Shown here piece by piece: positions 45,259-53,580 of a stretch of 64,000 bases of DNA. The notes below the pieces were generated by a model. It was not told where the DNA came from. It did not search any database and saw only the letters and a list, made by a program, of their open reading frames with translations. The stretch is from positions 979,005 to 1,043,004 of the forward strand of contig LM994670.1 of NCBI GenBank assembly GCA_000753455.2, given 5' to 3'. Positions within the stretch are counted from its first letter, which is position 1. Each line of letters starts with the position of its first letter. This stretch comes from Clostridium jeddahitimonense. Its GTDB lineage: Bacteria; Bacillota; Clostridia; Clostridiales; Clostridiaceae. The position numbers and the translations under genes were made by a program.

Positions 45259-46545
45259 GTGGAAGAAAATAAAAAGTTAGAGCAAATTAAAAAGAGTGTA
45301 TATGAAATAGGAAATAGGTTAAGTGACCAATTAGAAGACGAAAAATTAAGAAAAATGTTTTATGATTGCTTCATTAATACAATAGATACTACAGTTGATG
45401 TAATGGATGATGATGCTTTTGTTATTACAGGAGATATTCCTGCAATGTGGCTTAGAGATTCTGCTTCACAAATAGAGCATTATCTACCGTTTGTAAATGA
45501 ATATCCAGTACTAAATGACTTATTTCTAGGACTTATTAATAGATATGTTAAATGTATTAAAATTGACCCTTATGCAAATGCTTTTAATAAGGAAGCTAAT
45601 GGGCAAAAATGGGACAACGATATTACAGAGGATAGCCCATGGGTTTGGGAAAGAAAATACGAAATAGATTCACTTTGTTATCCAGTAAGATTAATGTATA
45701 ACTATTGGAGGGAAAGTGGTAATGATAGCTTCTTCGATAAGGATGTCAAGGAAGTTTTAGAAACAGTGATTGCTTTATGGACAGTAGAGCAAATGCATTT
45801 TGAAAGATCTAAATATAGATTTACAAGATTAAATTGTCCATACCAAGATACTCTTCACAATAATGGAATGGGAAATCCAGTTTCTTATACAGGAATGACA
45901 TGGTCAGGGTTTAGACCTAGTGACGATGCATGTACATATGGTTATTTAATTCCTTCAAATATGTTTGCTGTTGTTGTTCTAGGATATATGGAGGAAATTT
46001 TTAGTGAGGTATATAAGGATGAAGCTTTAAAATTAAAAGCTAATAACCTTAAAATTGAGATTGAAGAGGGAATAAACAAATTTGGAATTATTCATCATGA
46101 AGAATATGGCGATATTTATGCTTATGAGGTTGATGGAAATGGAAACATTAATTTAATGGATGATGCAAATGTACCGAGCCTTCTTGCAATTCCTTATTTA
46201 GGATATAGAAATGCTAATGATGAGATTTATCAAAACACAAGAAAGTTTGTTTTAAGTACAAATAATCCTTACTATTACGAGGGAAGTGAAGCTAAGGGGA
46301 TTGGAAGTCCGCATACTCCTGAGGAATATATATGGCATATAGCTCTTTCTATTCAAGGATTAACTTCACTTGATAAAGAAGAGAAGCTAGATATAGTAAA
46401 TACGCTTGTTAATACTGATGGTGGTAGGGGACTAATGCATGAAGGATTTAATTGTAATAATTCTAATGAATTTACAAGAGACTGGTTTGCATGGTCAAAT
46501 TCAATGTTTGCAAAGTTTATATACGACACTTTAATTAAAGCTTAA
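45259..46545 (+). CDS. Exo-alpha-1,6-mannosidase, glycoside hydrolase family 125
   Basis: This is a 428-residue metal-independent mannosidase of GH125; characterised members from Clostridium perfringens and Streptococcus pneumoniae cleave alpha-1,6-mannosides. The family blocks [54 protein letters not shown] and [15 protein letters not shown] are visible. No signal peptide is present. The frame is open from GTG 45250, but AGGAG (45244-45248) fits GTG 45259 better. Either way it starts at the RpiR stop, so translation is coupled. Confidence 0.95.
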   Translation: MEENKKLEQIKKSVYEIGNRLSDQLEDEKLRKMFYDCFINTIDTTVDVMDDDAFVITGDIPAMWLRDSASQIEHYLPFVNEYPVLNDLFLGLINRYVKCIKIDPYANAFNKEANGQKWDNDITEDSPWVWERKYEIDSLCYPVRLMYNYWRESGNDSFFDKDVKEVLETVIALWTVEQMHFERSKYRFTRLNCPYQDTLHNNGMGNPVSYTGMTWSGFRPSDDACTYGYLIPSNMFAVVVLGYMEEIFSEVYKDEALKLKANNLKIEIEEGINKFGIIHHEEYGDIYAYEVDGNGNINLMDDANVPSLLAIPYLGYRNANDEIYQNTRKFVLSTNNPYYYEGSEAKGIGSPHTPEEYIWHIALSIQGLTSLDKEEKLDIVNTLVNTDGGRGLMHEGFNCNNSNEFTRDWFAWSNSMFAKFIYDTLIKA

Positions 46546-46575
46546 AGTTTTTAGTAGAGTGAATTAACAATAAAT

Positions 46576-46616
46576 AATAAAAGTTCCTATGATGATGTCA
46601 TAGGAACTTTTATTAT
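46576..46616 (+). terminator. Terminator of the mannoside locus
   Basis: AATAAAAGTTCCTATGA and TCATAGGAACTTTTATT are perfect 17-bp arms. The symmetry would also allow it to work in the other direction. Confidence 0.88.
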
Positions 46617-46684
46617 TTATTTGCGGGTTACAGTAAAGAGAGTGAGAGAGAATAAGATTTAATTGAAAAATGTTATCAATTGTA

Positions 46685-46738
46685 TTGACAAAGAATTAAC
46701 TTATTGGTATTATAATATAAAAATGATATTCATTATCA
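46685..46738 (+). promoter_or_regulatory. feoAB promoter with Fur box
   Basis: TTGACA (46685-46690) and TATTAT (46708-46713) are spaced 17 bp. TGATATTCATTATCA (46724-46738) matches the 7-1-7 Fur consensus TGATAATNATTATCA at all but one fixed position and covers the transcript start. Iron-dependent repression follows. Confidence 0.85.
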
Positions 46739-46766
46739 GTTAAGTAAGTTTTTGGAGGAGATTACC

Positions 46767-47057
46767 ATGGAAGGATTACTAAGTAGAATGTTTTTTTCAA
46801 AATCAAAAGGAAAAGACAAGACTATGTCAGCGATAGAAAATTTAAGCCAAGGGAAAGTTAATAAAGAATATATAATTACAGATGTAAAAAGTAATGATGA
46901 AGAGATGGAGAAATTTCTATTCTCACTTGGTTGTTATGAAGGTGAGATAGTTACTTTGGTTTCTATTTTAGGAGACACTTATGTAATCAAGATAAAAGAT
47001 GGAAGATATAGCATAGACAAGCAGTTAGCATCAGCTATAAGCGTGAAAAATATATAA
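46767..47057 (+). CDS. feoA: FeoA with N-terminal extension
   Basis: This is a 96-residue SH3-like accessory protein of ferrous iron transport. The FeoA core (about 25-96) has the pattern KEYIITDVKSNDEEMEKFLFSLGCYEGEIVTLV (shown in parts here) and ends with DKQLASAISVKNI. The first 25 residues, MEGLLSRMFFSKSKGKDK and following, are an addition not found in minimal FeoA and are basic. GGAGGAG at 46754-46760 fixes the ATG at 46767. It is first in the Fur-controlled feo operon, 23 bp before feoB. Confidence 0.93.
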   Translation: MEGLLSRMFFSKSKGKDKTMSAIENLSQGKVNKEYIITDVKSNDEEMEKFLFSLGCYEGEIVTLVSILGDTYVIKIKDGRYSIDKQLASAISVKNI

Positions 47058-47080
47058 AATAATAGATATGGGGGTAAATT

Positions 47081-49096
47081 ATGAAGATAGCATTAGCTGG
47101 AAATCCTAATAGTGGTAAGACTACTTTGTTTAATCTTATTACAGGTAGAAGTGAAAAGGTTGGTAACTGGGCAGGTGTTACCGTAGATAAAAAAGAAGGT
47201 ACTATAAGAAAATCATTAATGAAAGATGGAGATTCGATAAAAATAATAGACCTTCCAGGGGCATACTCTATGTCTCCATTTACAAGCGAAGAAAATGTAA
47301 CTAGGGATTTTATAAAAAATGAAAATCCAGATGTTATTATAAATATAGTTGATGGAACAAACTTAAGCAGAAGTTTATTCTTTACAACTCAGTTATTAGA
47401 ATTAGATATACCAGTTGTAATCGCATTAAACAAAACTGATTTAAATAAAAAGCAAGGAACTAAAATTGATGTAAAAGTTTTAGAAAAGCTTCTAGGATGT
47501 TCAATCGTAGAGACGGTATCAATAGCTAATAGCAATAATGGAATAGAAGCTCTTATAAAGAAAGCTATAGAAGTTAAAGGAAATAATCAAAAAGCGCCTT
47601 TTAATGGACAAGGTGTTGATTTATCAAATAAAAAAGAAGTAGAAGAAAATGATAAAAAGAGATATGACTTTGTTAAAGGTATAATATCAAAGGTTGAGAA
47701 AAGAAGTAAAGATGAAGATAAGATAAAAAGGCAAGATAAGGCTGATAGAATATTAGCTCATAAGTGGCTTGGACTTCCTATATTTGCAGCAGTTATGTGG
47801 GCGGTTTTCTCAATATCTCAAACATATTTAGGACCATTATTTGCAGATATTCTTGTTGGAGGCGTTGATCAAATTTATGCCTTTGTAGAGAAATTACTAG
47901 GGGATAGCGTATCACCTTTACTAAGCTCAATATTATTAGATGGTATTATTGGTGGAGTAGGAGCTGTTATAGGATTCTTACCATTAATAATGATATTATT
48001 CTTCTTAATTGCATTATTAGAAGATAGTGGGTATATGGCTAGAATAGCTGTAATCATGGATAGATTTTTCAAGAAAATAGGATTAAGCGGAAAAAGTATT
48101 ATTCCAATGATAATTGGTACAGGGTGTGCAATACCAGGGATAATGGCTACTAGAACTATAAAAGATGAGAGACAAAGAAGAACAACAGCAATGTTAACTC
48201 CATTTATGCCATGTGGAGCAAAGCTTCCTGTAATTGCTTTATTTGCTGGAGTATTTTTCAACGATGCTGCATGGGTTGGAACGTTAATGTATTTCTTAGG
48301 AATATTATTAATAATTATAGGTGCATTAATTGTTGTTAGAATTACAGGCGATAAGAGGTCAAATTCATATTTCATTATGGAACTTCCTCAATATAAAGTT
48401 CCAAGTATAAAAAGAGCTACAGTTTCAATGTTTGAAAGAGGAAAAGCTTTCATAGTTAAGGCAGGGACAATTATATTACTTTGTAACACAGTTATACAGA
48501 TTATGCAAAGCTTCAACTGGCAATTCCAATTAGTTGCAGAAGGTGCAGAGAACACTAGCATATTAGCTACAATAGCTTCACCATTTGCATTTATATTAAT
48601 ACCATTAGGATTTGGAGTGTGGCAATTAGCGGCAGCAGCAATTACTGGATTTATAGCTAAGGAAAATGTTGTAGGAACTTTAGCAGTTGTATATTCAATA
48701 ACTAACTTTATAGATGTAGAAGAATTAGCCTTAGTATCAGGGGTTTCTGAAGTATCTCAAGTTATGGGACTTACTTCAGTAGCAGCACTTTCATACTTAA
48801 TGTTTAACTTATTCACACCACCTTGCTTCGCAGCTATTGGAGCAATGAACTCAGAGATGGAAGATAAAAAGTGGTTATGGGGAGGAATAGCCTTCCAATT
48901 TGCTACTGGATATACTGTTTCGTTCTTAGTTTATCAAATAGGAACATTAGTAACTACAGGTTCACTTGGAACTGCATTTGTTCCTGGACTTATAGTAGTG
49001 GCAGTTATAGCATCTATAATTATATACCTTATGAAAAAGGGTAGTGAAAAGGCTGCTAGTAATGGTGAAAATAAAGGTGCAGCATGGGAAATGTAA
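47081..49096 (+). CDS. feoB: FeoB ferrous iron transporter
   Basis: This 671-residue membrane Fe(II) importer has an N-terminal GTP-binding domain: G1 GNPNSGKT (7-14), switch I GVTVDKKEG, G3 DLPG (57-60) and G4 NKTD (117-120). A helical GDI-like region (about 165-220) follows. The membrane part has the two Gate motifs, including MARIAVIMDRFFKKIGLSGKS with IIPMIIGTGCAIPGIMATR and TPFMPCGAKLPVIALF. RBS GGGGG is about 7 bases before the ATG. The last codons overlap the start of the FeoB-associated peptide gene. Confidence 0.97.
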   Translation: MKIALAGNPNSGKTTLFNLITGRSEKVGNWAGVTVDKKEGTIRKSLMKDGDSIKIIDLPGAYSMSPFTSEENVTRDFIKNENPDVIINIVDGTNLSRSLFFTTQLLELDIPVVIALNKTDLNKKQGTKIDVKVLEKLLGCSIVETVSIANSNNGIEALIKKAIEVKGNNQKAPFNGQGVDLSNKKEVEENDKKRYDFVKGIISKVEKRSKDEDKIKRQDKADRILAHKWLGLPIFAAVMWAVFSISQTYLGPLFADILVGGVDQIYAFVEKLLGDSVSPLLSSILLDGIIGGVGAVIGFLPLIMILFFLIALLEDSGYMARIAVIMDRFFKKIGLSGKSIIPMIIGTGCAIPGIMATRTIKDERQRRTTAMLTPFMPCGAKLPVIALFAGVFFNDAAWVGTLMYFLGILLIIIGALIVVRITGDKRSNSYFIMELPQYKVPSIKRATVSMFERGKAFIVKAGTIILLCNTVIQIMQSFNWQFQLVAEGAENTSILATIASPFAFILIPLGFGVWQLAAAAITGFIAKENVVGTLAVVYSITNFIDVEELALVSGVSEVSQVMGLTSVAALSYLMFNLFTPPCFAAIGAMNSEMEDKKWLWGGIAFQFATGYTVSFLVYQIGTLVTTGSLGTAFVPGLIVVAVIASIIIYLMKKGSEKAASNGENKGAAWEM

Positions 49097-49239
49097 TTGT
49101 ATTATTAATAATTATACTTATATTAGGATTATCAATTAGAAAAGTAATTAAAGAGAAGAAAAAAGGTTCTAAGTGCATAGGATGTCCACATAGTAAGGAA
49201 TGCTCAAAAAATAATGGAAATATAACTATAAAAAAATAA
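49084..49239 (+). CDS. FeoB-associated Cys-rich membrane peptide
   Basis: This 51-residue gene has an ATG at 49084 overlapping the last 13 bases of feoB. The product begins MGNVIVLLIIILILGLSIRK, a single membrane helix, then a basic stretch and CIGCPHSKEC with three cysteines near the end. This matches the FeoB_associated family (one helix plus Cys-x2-Cys-x5-Cys), found directly after feoB in Firmicutes. It may play the part of FeoC or act as an iron-handling adaptor; its mechanism is not established. Confidence 0.88.
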   Translation: MGNVIVLLIIILILGLSIRKVIKEKKKGSKCIGCPHSKECSKNNGNITIKK

Positions 49240-49249
49240 AGTTAAACTA

Positions 49250-49289
49250 AAGGGCTGTAACAGTAAGTTAATTACTGTCGCAGCCTTTT
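49250..49289 (+). terminator. Terminator of the feo operon
   Basis: AAGGGCTG pairs with CAGCCTTT outside an inner ACAGTAA/TTACTGT stem, followed by TATTGTTT. Confidence 0.8.
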
Positions 49290-49308
49290 ATTGTTTCGTA
49301 CGTATAAA

Positions 49309-49334
49309 AAAAGTAGCTTTTAATAAGCTACTTT
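49309..49334 (-). terminator. Terminator of the tRNA-Val/tRNA-Gly unit
   Basis: On the minus strand AAAGTAGCTT pairs with AAGCTACTTT and is followed by TTTTATA. Confidence 0.8.
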
Positions 49335-49339
49335 AACTG

Positions 49340-49413
49340 TGGAGCGGGTAGTGGGAATCGAACCCACCTTTCCAGCTTGGAAGGCTGGAGTATTACCGAT
49401 ATACGATACCCGC
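49340..49413 (-). tRNA. tRNA-Gly(TCC)
   Basis: On the minus strand the acceptor arm GCGGGTA/TACCCGC, the T arm with GGTTCGATTCC and the anticodon loop CTTCCAA (anticodon TCC) fold correctly. The CCA end is encoded (TGG at 49340-49342). It is second in the tRNA unit. Confidence 0.95.
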
Positions 49414-49419
49414 ATATTA

Positions 49420-49495
49420 TGGTGGAAACAACAGGGATCGAACCTGTGACCCTCTGCTTGTAAGGCAGATGCTCTCCCAGCTGAGCTATGCTTCC
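49420..49495 (-). tRNA. tRNA-Val(TAC)
   Basis: On the minus strand it begins GGAAGCATAGCTCAGCTGGG, has the anticodon loop CTTACAA (anticodon TAC), a T arm with GGTTCGATCCC and an encoded CCA. It lies 6 bp before tRNA-Gly and shares its transcript. Confidence 0.96.
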
Positions 49496-49530
49496 GTATT
49501 TATTATGCTTGTCCTGATTACAATAATTAT

Positions 49531-49557
49531 ATTATAATATTCCTCTAAATTAGTCAA
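49531..49557 (-). promoter_or_regulatory. Probable promoter of the tRNA unit
   Basis: Minus-strand TTGACT (49552-49557) and TATAAT (49531-49536) are spaced by about 15 bp, a little short. Confidence 0.45.
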
Positions 49558-49714
49558 TAATTTTTATATAAAAACAATAAAAAATTTTAATATATTTTTG
49601 TAGTTTTAGATAATATTAATTTAAGATATAATAAGGAAAAGAATAGTAATATCCTAATGCTTATATTAGGAAAGTTATTTAGAGAAGATAAATTGTATTA
49701 ATAGGGGGAAAGTA

Positions 49715-50242
49715 ATGGCTAAGTTAAGAAAAATGTTAGGCAATATCAATGATGAGGTTATAGTTAAATTAATGAGAGTGATAGAAACACAAAGTAAGGA
49801 AACTATATCATTATGGGCAGTCAACTATGTAGAAAAAAATATACTTAATATATATGAAGAAGAAAGTAATGACCAATTAAGGTTAAGAGAAGTAATATCT
49901 GCAACAAAGGAATATTTAAGTGGAAATATTAAGCTAAAAGAAATAAAAGAAGCTTTAAGAGAAGTAAAAGCAATTCCCAAGGAAGTAGAAGAAAATCCAG
50001 TTGCACAAGCTTCAGCTAGAGCAATTTTAACTGCTTGCGGAACTGTTCAAACACCAACAAATGCGTTAGGGTTTACATTTTATGCAGTGGCAGCTATAGT
50101 ATATAACCAAGTTGGCTTAAAAGAAAAGATAGAAACTTATGACGAACTTGCAGCTAATGAGTTTGTTAAAGTGTTAGAATCATTACAAGAGGTAGCTGTA
50201 GAAAACGAAGTTAATCCAGTTAAGATAAGTTGGAATTGTTAA
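49715..50242 (+). CDS. Imm5-like putative immunity protein
   Basis: This 175-residue, all-helical soluble protein closely follows the Imm5 pattern: MAKLRKMLGNINDEVIVKLM at the start, RVIETQSKETISLWAVNYV, an ENPVAQASARAILTACGTVQ block, TPTNALGFTFYAVAAIVYNQ and VGLKE. Imm5 proteins were predicted to protect against toxins of polymorphic toxin systems. No toxin gene lies beside it, so it is an orphan immunity gene or has another role. AGGGGGAAAG precedes the ATG. The next 250 bp hold a decayed kinase-like fragment. Confidence 0.82.
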   Translation: MAKLRKMLGNINDEVIVKLMRVIETQSKETISLWAVNYVEKNILNIYEEESNDQLRLREVISATKEYLSGNIKLKEIKEALREVKAIPKEVEENPVAQASARAILTACGTVQTPTNALGFTFYAVAAIVYNQVGLKEKIETYDELAANEFVKVLESLQEVAVENEVNPVKISWNC

Positions 50243-50249
50243 TATATAA

Positions 50250-50352
50250 TAAAACTATTTTTAGTGAAATAATTGAATATGACAATAAGAAAAATAACTA
50301 TATTGCTATATCTATAGAAGATACAGGGAGTGGTATTACCTGCAATATGTGA
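50250..50352 (+). pseudogene. Possible histidine-kinase ATPase-domain fragment
   Basis: Starting just after an in-frame TAA, the frame reads IIKTIFSEIIEYDNKKNNYI followed by AISIEDTGSGITCNM and a stop. The IEDTGSGI part looks like the G1 box of a HATPase domain. There is no start codon with an RBS, and the reading frame is short. The rest of the gap up to 50497 shows no gene. Confidence 0.35.
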
Positions 50353-50497
50353 TTATAAAGCTAATTACATAACTTATAAAGACGGTATCAGTAAAATGGT
50401 AAATATAGGTATGGCAGATTACTATAGTGTACAACAAATATATAAGATAGAGAGAATTTATAATAAATAAATTTATTATATTTAAGGGGGAAAGGGT

Positions 50498-51151
50498 ATG
50501 GAGAGGTTAATTACAGTTAAAGGAATTGCTAATATAAAAGTTAAACCAGATTTAATAGTTATTACTATGAATTTAGTATCACATAAATATAATTACGATG
50601 AAACTATGAAGCTTGCTGCAGAATCAGTAGATGCATTAGAAAGAGCTATAGAAGAAGTAGGTTTTAATAAGAAAGATTTAAAAACTACAAGATTCAATAT
50701 TACAACAAATTATACAAATTATTATGATGAAAATAATAAGTATAAAAGTAAGTTTGACGGATATAAGGCCGAGCAAGACTTAAAGCTTCAGTTTGATTTA
50801 GATATGGAGCTATTATCTAAGGTGCTTACAGCTATTGCTAAGTCAAAGGTAGAGCCAAGATTTAATATAAGATTTTCTGTAAAAGATAAAGATGTAATAA
50901 ATGAAGAGCTTCTTATTAAAGCAACTGAAAATGCAAGAAGTAAAGCAGAGATTTTAACTAAAGCATCAAGGACTACTCTTGGGAAATTAGTAAACATAGA
51001 CTATAGTTGGAGTGAGATAAATATTTATTCTAAAACAAATTACGAAATAGAAAATAAAAGTTATGCTATGGAAGAATCATATGCACCAAGTATTGAACCA
51101 GATGAAATAAATGTAAGTGATACTATAACTTTTGTTTGGGAGATAAAATAA
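50498..51151 (+). CDS. SIMPL (DUF541) domain protein
   Basis: This 217-residue protein begins MERLITVKGIANIKVKPDLI, the typical SIMPL start, and contains FDGYKAEQDLKLQFDLDMEL and ARSKAEILTKASRTTLGKLV. Family members form large oligomers and some are exported (BP26), but no signal peptide is present here, so it is cytoplasmic. The function is unknown. AAGGGGGAAAGG precedes the ATG. It ends at a strong bidirectional terminator shared with the ABC-F gene. Confidence 0.88.
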   Translation: MERLITVKGIANIKVKPDLIVITMNLVSHKYNYDETMKLAAESVDALERAIEEVGFNKKDLKTTRFNITTNYTNYYDENNKYKSKFDGYKAEQDLKLQFDLDMELLSKVLTAIAKSKVEPRFNIRFSVKDKDVINEELLIKATENARSKAEILTKASRTTLGKLVNIDYSWSEINIYSKTNYEIENKSYAMEESYAPSIEPDEINVSDTITFVWEIK

Positions 51152-51162
51152 TAGCAAGTATG

Positions 51163-51203
51163 AAAAACCTCGACAATACACAAATGTATTGTTGAGGTTT
51201 TTA
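51163..51203. terminator. Bidirectional terminator between SIMPL and ABC-F genes
   Basis: AAAAACCTCGACAATACA and TGTATTGTTGAGGTTTTT are arms with one wobble around a 4-nt loop. A-run and T-run flanks suit both strands. Confidence 0.9.
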
Positions 51204-51211
51204 CTTATTGG

Positions 51212-52957
51212 CTAATTTTGTAGTAATTTAATAATAGGTTCTAATTCTTCAGATAAAGATTGTGCAAGAAGAAAATCATTATCCCTTAAAGCTAATTCTA
51301 TTTTTGTCTCAAGTGCTTTTTTCTTTTCTTCATTTTTTAAATAGTGCTTATCAAAATGATTAGCATAAATTATATCTTTGAAATGATTGATGTTTATTTT
51401 TCTAATCTTTTTATCTTTAATAAGTAAAACATAATCCATACAGTTTGCTATAGTATAGTAATCATGAGAAACCATTAAAATAGCACCTTTATATCTTTTT
51501 ATAGCTTTTTCTAAAGCTATTTGTGAATATGTATCTAAATGACTTGTAGGTTCATCAAGAAGTAATAAATCAGCTCCAGTTTCAGAAATTTTAGCTAGCT
51601 GAAGTAGATTTTTTTCTCCACCAGATAAAGTTCCTATCTTTTGATTTAGTAATTCTTCATCAAAGTTATAACCTTCTAGATATTCTTTAATATCATCACG
51701 GGTTTTAAAACCAATATCAAAGAATTCTTCAAATATTGTATTAGAATAATTTAGCGTTTGACCTTGAAGTTGAGATAAATAACCTATTTTAATATCTTTA
51801 TCTATTTCTATAGAAGGATCATCGTTTTTAATTATTCTTTGGAATAGTGTAGTTTTACCTGTACCATTTGAACCAACAATGGCTACTTTATCAGTGGATT
51901 TAATCTCAAAGTTAATATTTTCTAAAAGTACTTCATCAAAAGCAACATTATAGTCATTAACTTTTAAAACAGTTTTTTCTTCAACTTCATTAGCTGTAAC
52001 AAAGATTATGTTAGGTTCTTTAATCTCTACAAATGGAGCTTTAATTCTACGCTCTTCTAATCTTTCTTTAATTTTAACCCTAGCTCTTAAAGTTTTTCCT
52101 CTAAACTGTTCAGCATTCTCAGTTGCTAGCTCTCTTAATTTATCTATTAATATTTCAGTTCTCTCAATTTCTTCAGTATCAGCAGCAGCAAGCTCTTGTA
52201 GCTCGATTTTTGTTTGAAGTAATGAGAAGTTATACTCGATATAGCCTCCATCAAACTCTTGTAGTTCCATATTTTCAAGGTGAATAATTTTATTGAAACA
52301 ATGATTTAATAGGTATCTATTATGGGTAACAACTAAAGTTGTTCCTTTATGAGAATTAATTAGGTTTTTAAGAGCATTTAGATTTGTAAAGTCTAAAAAC
52401 ACATCAGGCTCATCCATAATAAGTAGGTCTGGACTAGTTAGCATTGCTTTAATTACTTGAATAAGCTTAAACTCTCCACCACTAAGTTCAGATATATTTA
52501 GGTATTTATACTTAATTAATTCTATAAGATTTAGTTTCTTATCAATAATGTTTTCGAAATCATCACCATTAATAGCTTCAAATGCATCTAAAGCTTGTTG
52601 ATATTTTTCAAGTAAAATATCAATATCAGAAGATGTTTCCATTTCAGTACATATAGCAGTTATTTCATTTTGTAATTTTAGAAAATCCTCTGCTAGGTAT
52701 TCAAAAACTGTGATTTCTTTTGTTTTATCTAATTCTTGGAATTGACGTACATATCCAATTCTACAATTTGGATCAATTTCTAAAGAACCATCATACATAT
52801 ACTTTTCTGGATCCATAATTATATCTATAAGTGTACTTTTTCCACTACCATTTGTTCCGATAAAGGCACAATGCTGGCCATCTTCTAATGTAAAGGAAAT
52901 ATTATTATATAGATTTTTTTGTGGAAATGAGTAGGACAAATTATCAACTTTTATCAT
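51212..52957 (-). CDS. ABC-F family ATPase, putative ribosome protection or translation factor
   Basis: This 581-residue soluble protein has two ATP-binding cassettes and no membrane part. NBD1 has GTNGSGKST (34-42), ELSGGEFKL and LLIMDEPDVFLD. NBD2 has GSNGTGKTT, TLSGGEKNLLQLA and LLLLDEPTSHLD. Between them (about 235-320) is the helical P-site-tRNA-interaction linker, and a C-terminal extension of about 45 residues follows. ABC-F proteins rescue ribosomes, and several confer resistance to lincosamides, pleuromutilins or streptogramins. The atypical Walker B PDVFLD in NBD1 fits the resistance-type branch rather than EttA. The leader with an upstream ORF and terminator supports induction by translation inhibitors. 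The drug spectrum cannot be read from sequence. Confidence 0.9.
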   Translation of the reverse strand: MIKVDNLSYSFPQKNLYNNISFTLEDGQHCAFIGTNGSGKSTLIDIIMDPEKYMYDGSLEIDPNCRIGYVRQFQELDKTKEITVFEYLAEDFLKLQNEITAICTEMETSSDIDILLEKYQQALDAFEAINGDDFENIIDKKLNLIELIKYKYLNISELSGGEFKLIQVIKAMLTSPDLLIMDEPDVFLDFTNLNALKNLINSHKGTTLVVTHNRYLLNHCFNKIIHLENMELQEFDGGYIEYNFSLLQTKIELQELAAADTEEIERTEILIDKLRELATENAEQFRGKTLRARVKIKERLEERRIKAPFVEIKEPNIIFVTANEVEEKTVLKVNDYNVAFDEVLLENINFEIKSTDKVAIVGSNGTGKTTLFQRIIKNDDPSIEIDKDIKIGYLSQLQGQTLNYSNTIFEEFFDIGFKTRDDIKEYLEGYNFDEELLNQKIGTLSGGEKNLLQLAKISETGADLLLLDEPTSHLDTYSQIALEKAIKRYKGAILMVSHDYYTIANCMDYVLLIKDKKIRKININHFKDIIYANHFDKHYLKNEEKKKALETKIELALRDNDFLLAQSLSEELEPIIKLLQN

Positions 52958-52978
52958 GTTAGTACCTCGCTTATCGCT

Positions 52979-53004
52979 AAAAAAGAGCCTATCAAAATAA
53001 GCTC
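52979..53004 (-). promoter_or_regulatory. Attenuator terminator in the ABC-F leader
   Basis: On the minus strand GAGCTTAT-TTTG-ATAGGCTC forms an 8-bp stem with a tetraloop, followed by TTTTTT. It ends 21 bases before the ABC-F start codon, with only the RBS (GAGGT) between. The stop of an upstream ORF lies inside the stem. Confidence 0.8.
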
Positions 53005-53090
53005 CCTAATATTATTATCTTATGAATTGAAATTTTACGCTTTATTTTTACGTAGTAAAAAATTTTATTGGTTTTAATAAGGAAACTCAC
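52992..53090 (-). CDS. Upstream leader ORF of the ABC-F gene, 32 codons
   Basis: A minus-strand GTG at 53090 opens a frame reading MSFLIKTNKIFYYVKIKRKI followed by SIHKIIILGSLF and a TGA inside the attenuator stem. AGGTGA is a possible RBS a few bases upstream. The basic, Ile-rich peptide and its overlap with the terminator are typical of leader peptides that sense ribosome stalling. The short RBS spacing and GTG start lower confidence. Confidence 0.5.
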   Translation of the reverse strand: MSFLIKTNKIFYYVKIKRKISIHKIIILGSLF

Positions 53091-53155
53091 TACTCACCTG
53101 TGTTCGTAGGAGTAAGTTCAGTTGACTAAATCGAAGATTTAGAACTTCACTTATT
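53090..53155. repeat. Intergenic copy B of the palindromic repeat
   Basis: It begins CTACTC and contains CGTAGGAGTAAGTTC, then a nested stem: AAGTTC (53114-53119) with GAACTT (53142-53147) around CTAAATC-GAA-GATTTAG (53126-53142). The end is CACTTA. Copy A lies inside the ABC ATPase gene at 15301-15361. Here it is in the leader region of the ABC-F gene. Confidence 0.75.
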
Positions 53156-53566
53156 GATAGCATAACACCTTTTTTGCATAAGTTCAATCATTTCATATTA
53201 AGTAGAAAAAACTGTCATAGTATGCACTTATAACTTATCATATAGGTGTATTTTTATTTATATATAAAGTAGCAAATTATATCGAAAACTTAGATTGAAA
53301 AAATTAAAATTAATTACCATAAATATAAAATAATATTACTTTATTTTATTATAAATGTAATAAAAATACTTTTAATAACTTTAAATGGAAGTTAAATACT
53401 AAAAATGGAAAATATAAACTTAATAAAAAAGAGTAAAAAGTTAAGATAAATACTTAAAAAGTGAGGTAAATTTAAGTAATTAAGAATATAGATTTTTACT
53501 TATATAGATATTGATGGTAAGATTTGTGTTGAGACTAGTCTATATTTAAAAGTGTGATAATAATTT
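53156..53566. other. AT-rich stretch upstream of the GNAT gene
   Basis: It holds a hairpin of the recurrent family (53223-53250, TGCACTTATA/TATAGGTGTA, then TTTTTATTT) with no plus-strand gene before it. From 53356 to 53540 is a block that recurs, diverged, at 56161-56346. No gene is visible. Confidence 0.6.
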
Positions 53567-53580
53567 AAGGAGTGTAACTA

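Noticed and set aside
47875..48375. Minus-strand ORF of 166 codons inside feoB
   Set aside because: Complement of FeoB membrane helices; no RBS.
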